Source: Hyphomicrobiales bacterium
Lineage (GTDB): Bacteria > Pseudomonadota > Alphaproteobacteria > Rhizobiales > CAYWUX01
Length of the DNA: 6,284 nt
Direction: 5' to 3'
Assembly: GCA_028279265.1 (NCBI GenBank)
Contig: JANQOC010000199.1
Location: 1-6,284 of the forward strand
This document shows positions 5,447 through 6,284 of the stretch, one piece after another. The notes beneath the pieces were generated by a model, which had not been told where the DNA came from, ran no database searches, and saw only the letters and a list, made by a program, of their open reading frames with translations. The translations under genes were made by a program, and so were the position numbers. The first letter of the stretch is position 1; every line of letters begins with the position of its first letter.

Positions 5447-6067
5447 TTACTGAGCCGCCAGGTTAATGACATTCCCCGACTGTACGCGGACGCTGAGGCG
5501 CAGAAAGAAATCGGATGTACGGGCCACCGAGTCCCGCGGTGTCGCCACGGCACGGAAGACCGATACGGTCTTGAACCTCAGGGGCAACGTGCAGGAGACG
5601 AAACTCGCAGCCCTTTTGCCCTTGGCGGCAGCGACCTGGGACGACGTACAGAGATCCCCGTTCGTGTCACCTCCGGCACCGGAATAAATCGCCAGCGTAA
5701 TCGGGTTCTTGGTTTTCACGGTGGACGTTGTATTAAGCGTGGCTTCAACGATTGCAATTTGATTATTGCGGGAGCCTTTCAATTGTATTTCGACGCAGTT
5801 GTCCGAGCGATTTTTGAGAGCGTTCGCAAAGTAGACATTCGAACTGGCCGCGGTCACTTTGTAGGGACCGCTGCATTTGGCCCGGGTAACAACCGGTTTC
5901 TTTACGCTCCTGTCCCAGGGAAGATCGACTTGCCGGCTGGTTTGCCAGGGCAATACCTCTTTATGCTCGGCAGCACTCTGGGCAACGAGTTCGCCTGGTG
6001 ACAGAACAAACCAGAGCATCCCAAAAGCTACAACGGTACAGATAATCGATAGAATATTTTTAAACAT
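5447..6067 (-). CDS. Exported protein of unknown function with two LPW motifs
   Basis: A 206-aa protein I do not recognise. It has a signal peptide: Lys3, then a hydrophobic stretch at about 5-23, with a plausible signal peptidase I site near SAA (31-33). No lipobox is present, as the only early Cys (C10) lies inside the hydrophobic core. The mature N-terminus holds LPWQT (39-43) and LPWDR (49-53), a short tandem motif. The rest (about 60-206) is rich in alternating Val, Ile, Thr and Ser, suggesting a beta-sandwich, with four cysteines (65, 91, 140, 159) that could form two disulfides in the periplasm or outside the cell. Start ATG 6067 has only a weak upstream AGGA, about 14 nt away. It follows the truncated upstream gene by 48 nt, and both encode an LPWQT motif, so they probably work together. 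Confidence 0.8.
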   Translation of the reverse strand: MFKNILSIICTVVAFGMLWFVLSPGELVAQSAAEHKEVLPWQTSRQVDLPWDRSVKKPVVTRAKCSGPYKVTAASSNVYFANALKNRSDNCVEIQLKGSRNNQIAIVEATLNTTSTVKTKNPITLAIYSGAGGDTNGDLCTSSQVAAAKGKRAASFVSCTLPLRFKTVSVFRAVATPRDSVARTSDFFLRLSVRVQSGNVINLAAQ

Positions 6068-6115
6068 TGGACTTGTCCGTTTCCTAACTCAGAGATCCGG
6101 CCCTCGTTCATGAAA

Positions 6116-6284
6116 CTAATTCGATAAGTTATTCAGCATTTGATGGCGCCAGGCATCCTTCGCCTTTTTCTCCTTCAACTTTGCCGCCGCAGCCGCTTTT
6201 TCAGCCGCTGCAATCTGCTCACTGGTTGTTTGTGTCTGCCAGGGAAGCGAACTGCTTTCCTTTTCCACGGCCGAAGCCGATTTC
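6116..6284 (-). CDS. C-terminal end of an LPWQT-containing protein (runs off the window)
   Basis: An open frame enters from the right edge and stops at TAG 6118-6116, giving 55 visible residues. They contain LPWQT at visible residues 13-17, preceded by SAxExxxS, then a strongly helical Ala/Lys/Glu-rich stretch (EQIAAAEKAAAAAKLKEKK) typical of a coiled coil or a long charged helix, and the tail AWRHQMLNNLSN. The LPWQT block and the Ser-Ala-x-Glu context match the mature N-terminal region of the next gene, so this is likely a small exported or envelope protein. The start and any signal peptide are outside the window, so location is inference. The next gene begins 48 nt downstream, consistent with an operon. 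Confidence 0.7.
   Translation of the reverse strand, partial: KSASAVEKESSSLPWQTQTTSEQIAAAEKAAAAAKLKEKKAKDAWRHQMLNNLSN

Noticed and set aside
5447..6067. The exported protein as a lipoprotein.
   Set aside because: The only early cysteine (C10) is inside the hydrophobic core and is preceded by LSII, not a lipobox; a signal peptidase I site near residue 33 fits better.
6117..6135. A sequence resembling one unit of the 17-bp array (ATTCGATAAGTTA) at the end of the right-hand gene.
   Set aside because: It has gaps relative to the consensus, lies in coding sequence and is a single copy, so it is best taken as coincidence.

Overview
The window looks like ordinary chromosomal DNA of an alphaproteobacterium. 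This is an inference from moderate G+C, protein style and the glutamine amidotransferase subtype; no rRNA, tRNA or housekeeping marker pins it to a genus. All nine genes I can support lie on the minus strand, so transcription runs from high to low coordinates. Both outer genes are cut by the window edges. I see no transposase, integrase, CRISPR array, tRNA or phage gene.

Reading with transcription: (1) 6284-5447 holds the 3' end of a gene with an Ala/Lys-rich helical tail, then a gene for an exported 206-aa protein of unknown function. The two share an N-terminal-type motif, LPWQT. (2) 5446-5224 is a 223-bp non-coding gap with a 22-bp hairpin and a three-unit, perfectly phased 17-bp direct repeat just upstream of the next operon. 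(3) 5223-1977 is a tight four-gene run: ACMSD-type amidohydrolase, TerB-like protein, COG0300-type short-chain dehydrogenase and class I glutamine amidotransferase. The TerB/SDR genes overlap by 8 nt, the SDR/amidotransferase gap is 4 nt, and a probable intrinsic terminator follows. (4) 1976-1786 carries that terminator, a TATAAT-type promoter candidate and an inverted repeat in the leader of the next gene. (5) 1785-277 holds a calcineurin-like metallophosphoesterase and an ArsM-like methyltransferase in the same reading frame, separated by one TAG and 33 nt that contain a Shine-Dalgarno sequence folded into a hairpin. (6) 137-1 is the start of an unrecognised gene.

The four-gene run suggests small-molecule metabolism: a metal-dependent hydrolase/decarboxylase, an oxidoreductase and an ammonia-transferring domain. 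No pathway can be named from sequence alone. The best leads for something undescribed are the repeat array before the amidohydrolase operon, the pair of LPWQT proteins, and the methyltransferase that keeps an ArsM scaffold but lacks two of its arsenic-binding cysteines. None of these amounts to a demonstrated new system.
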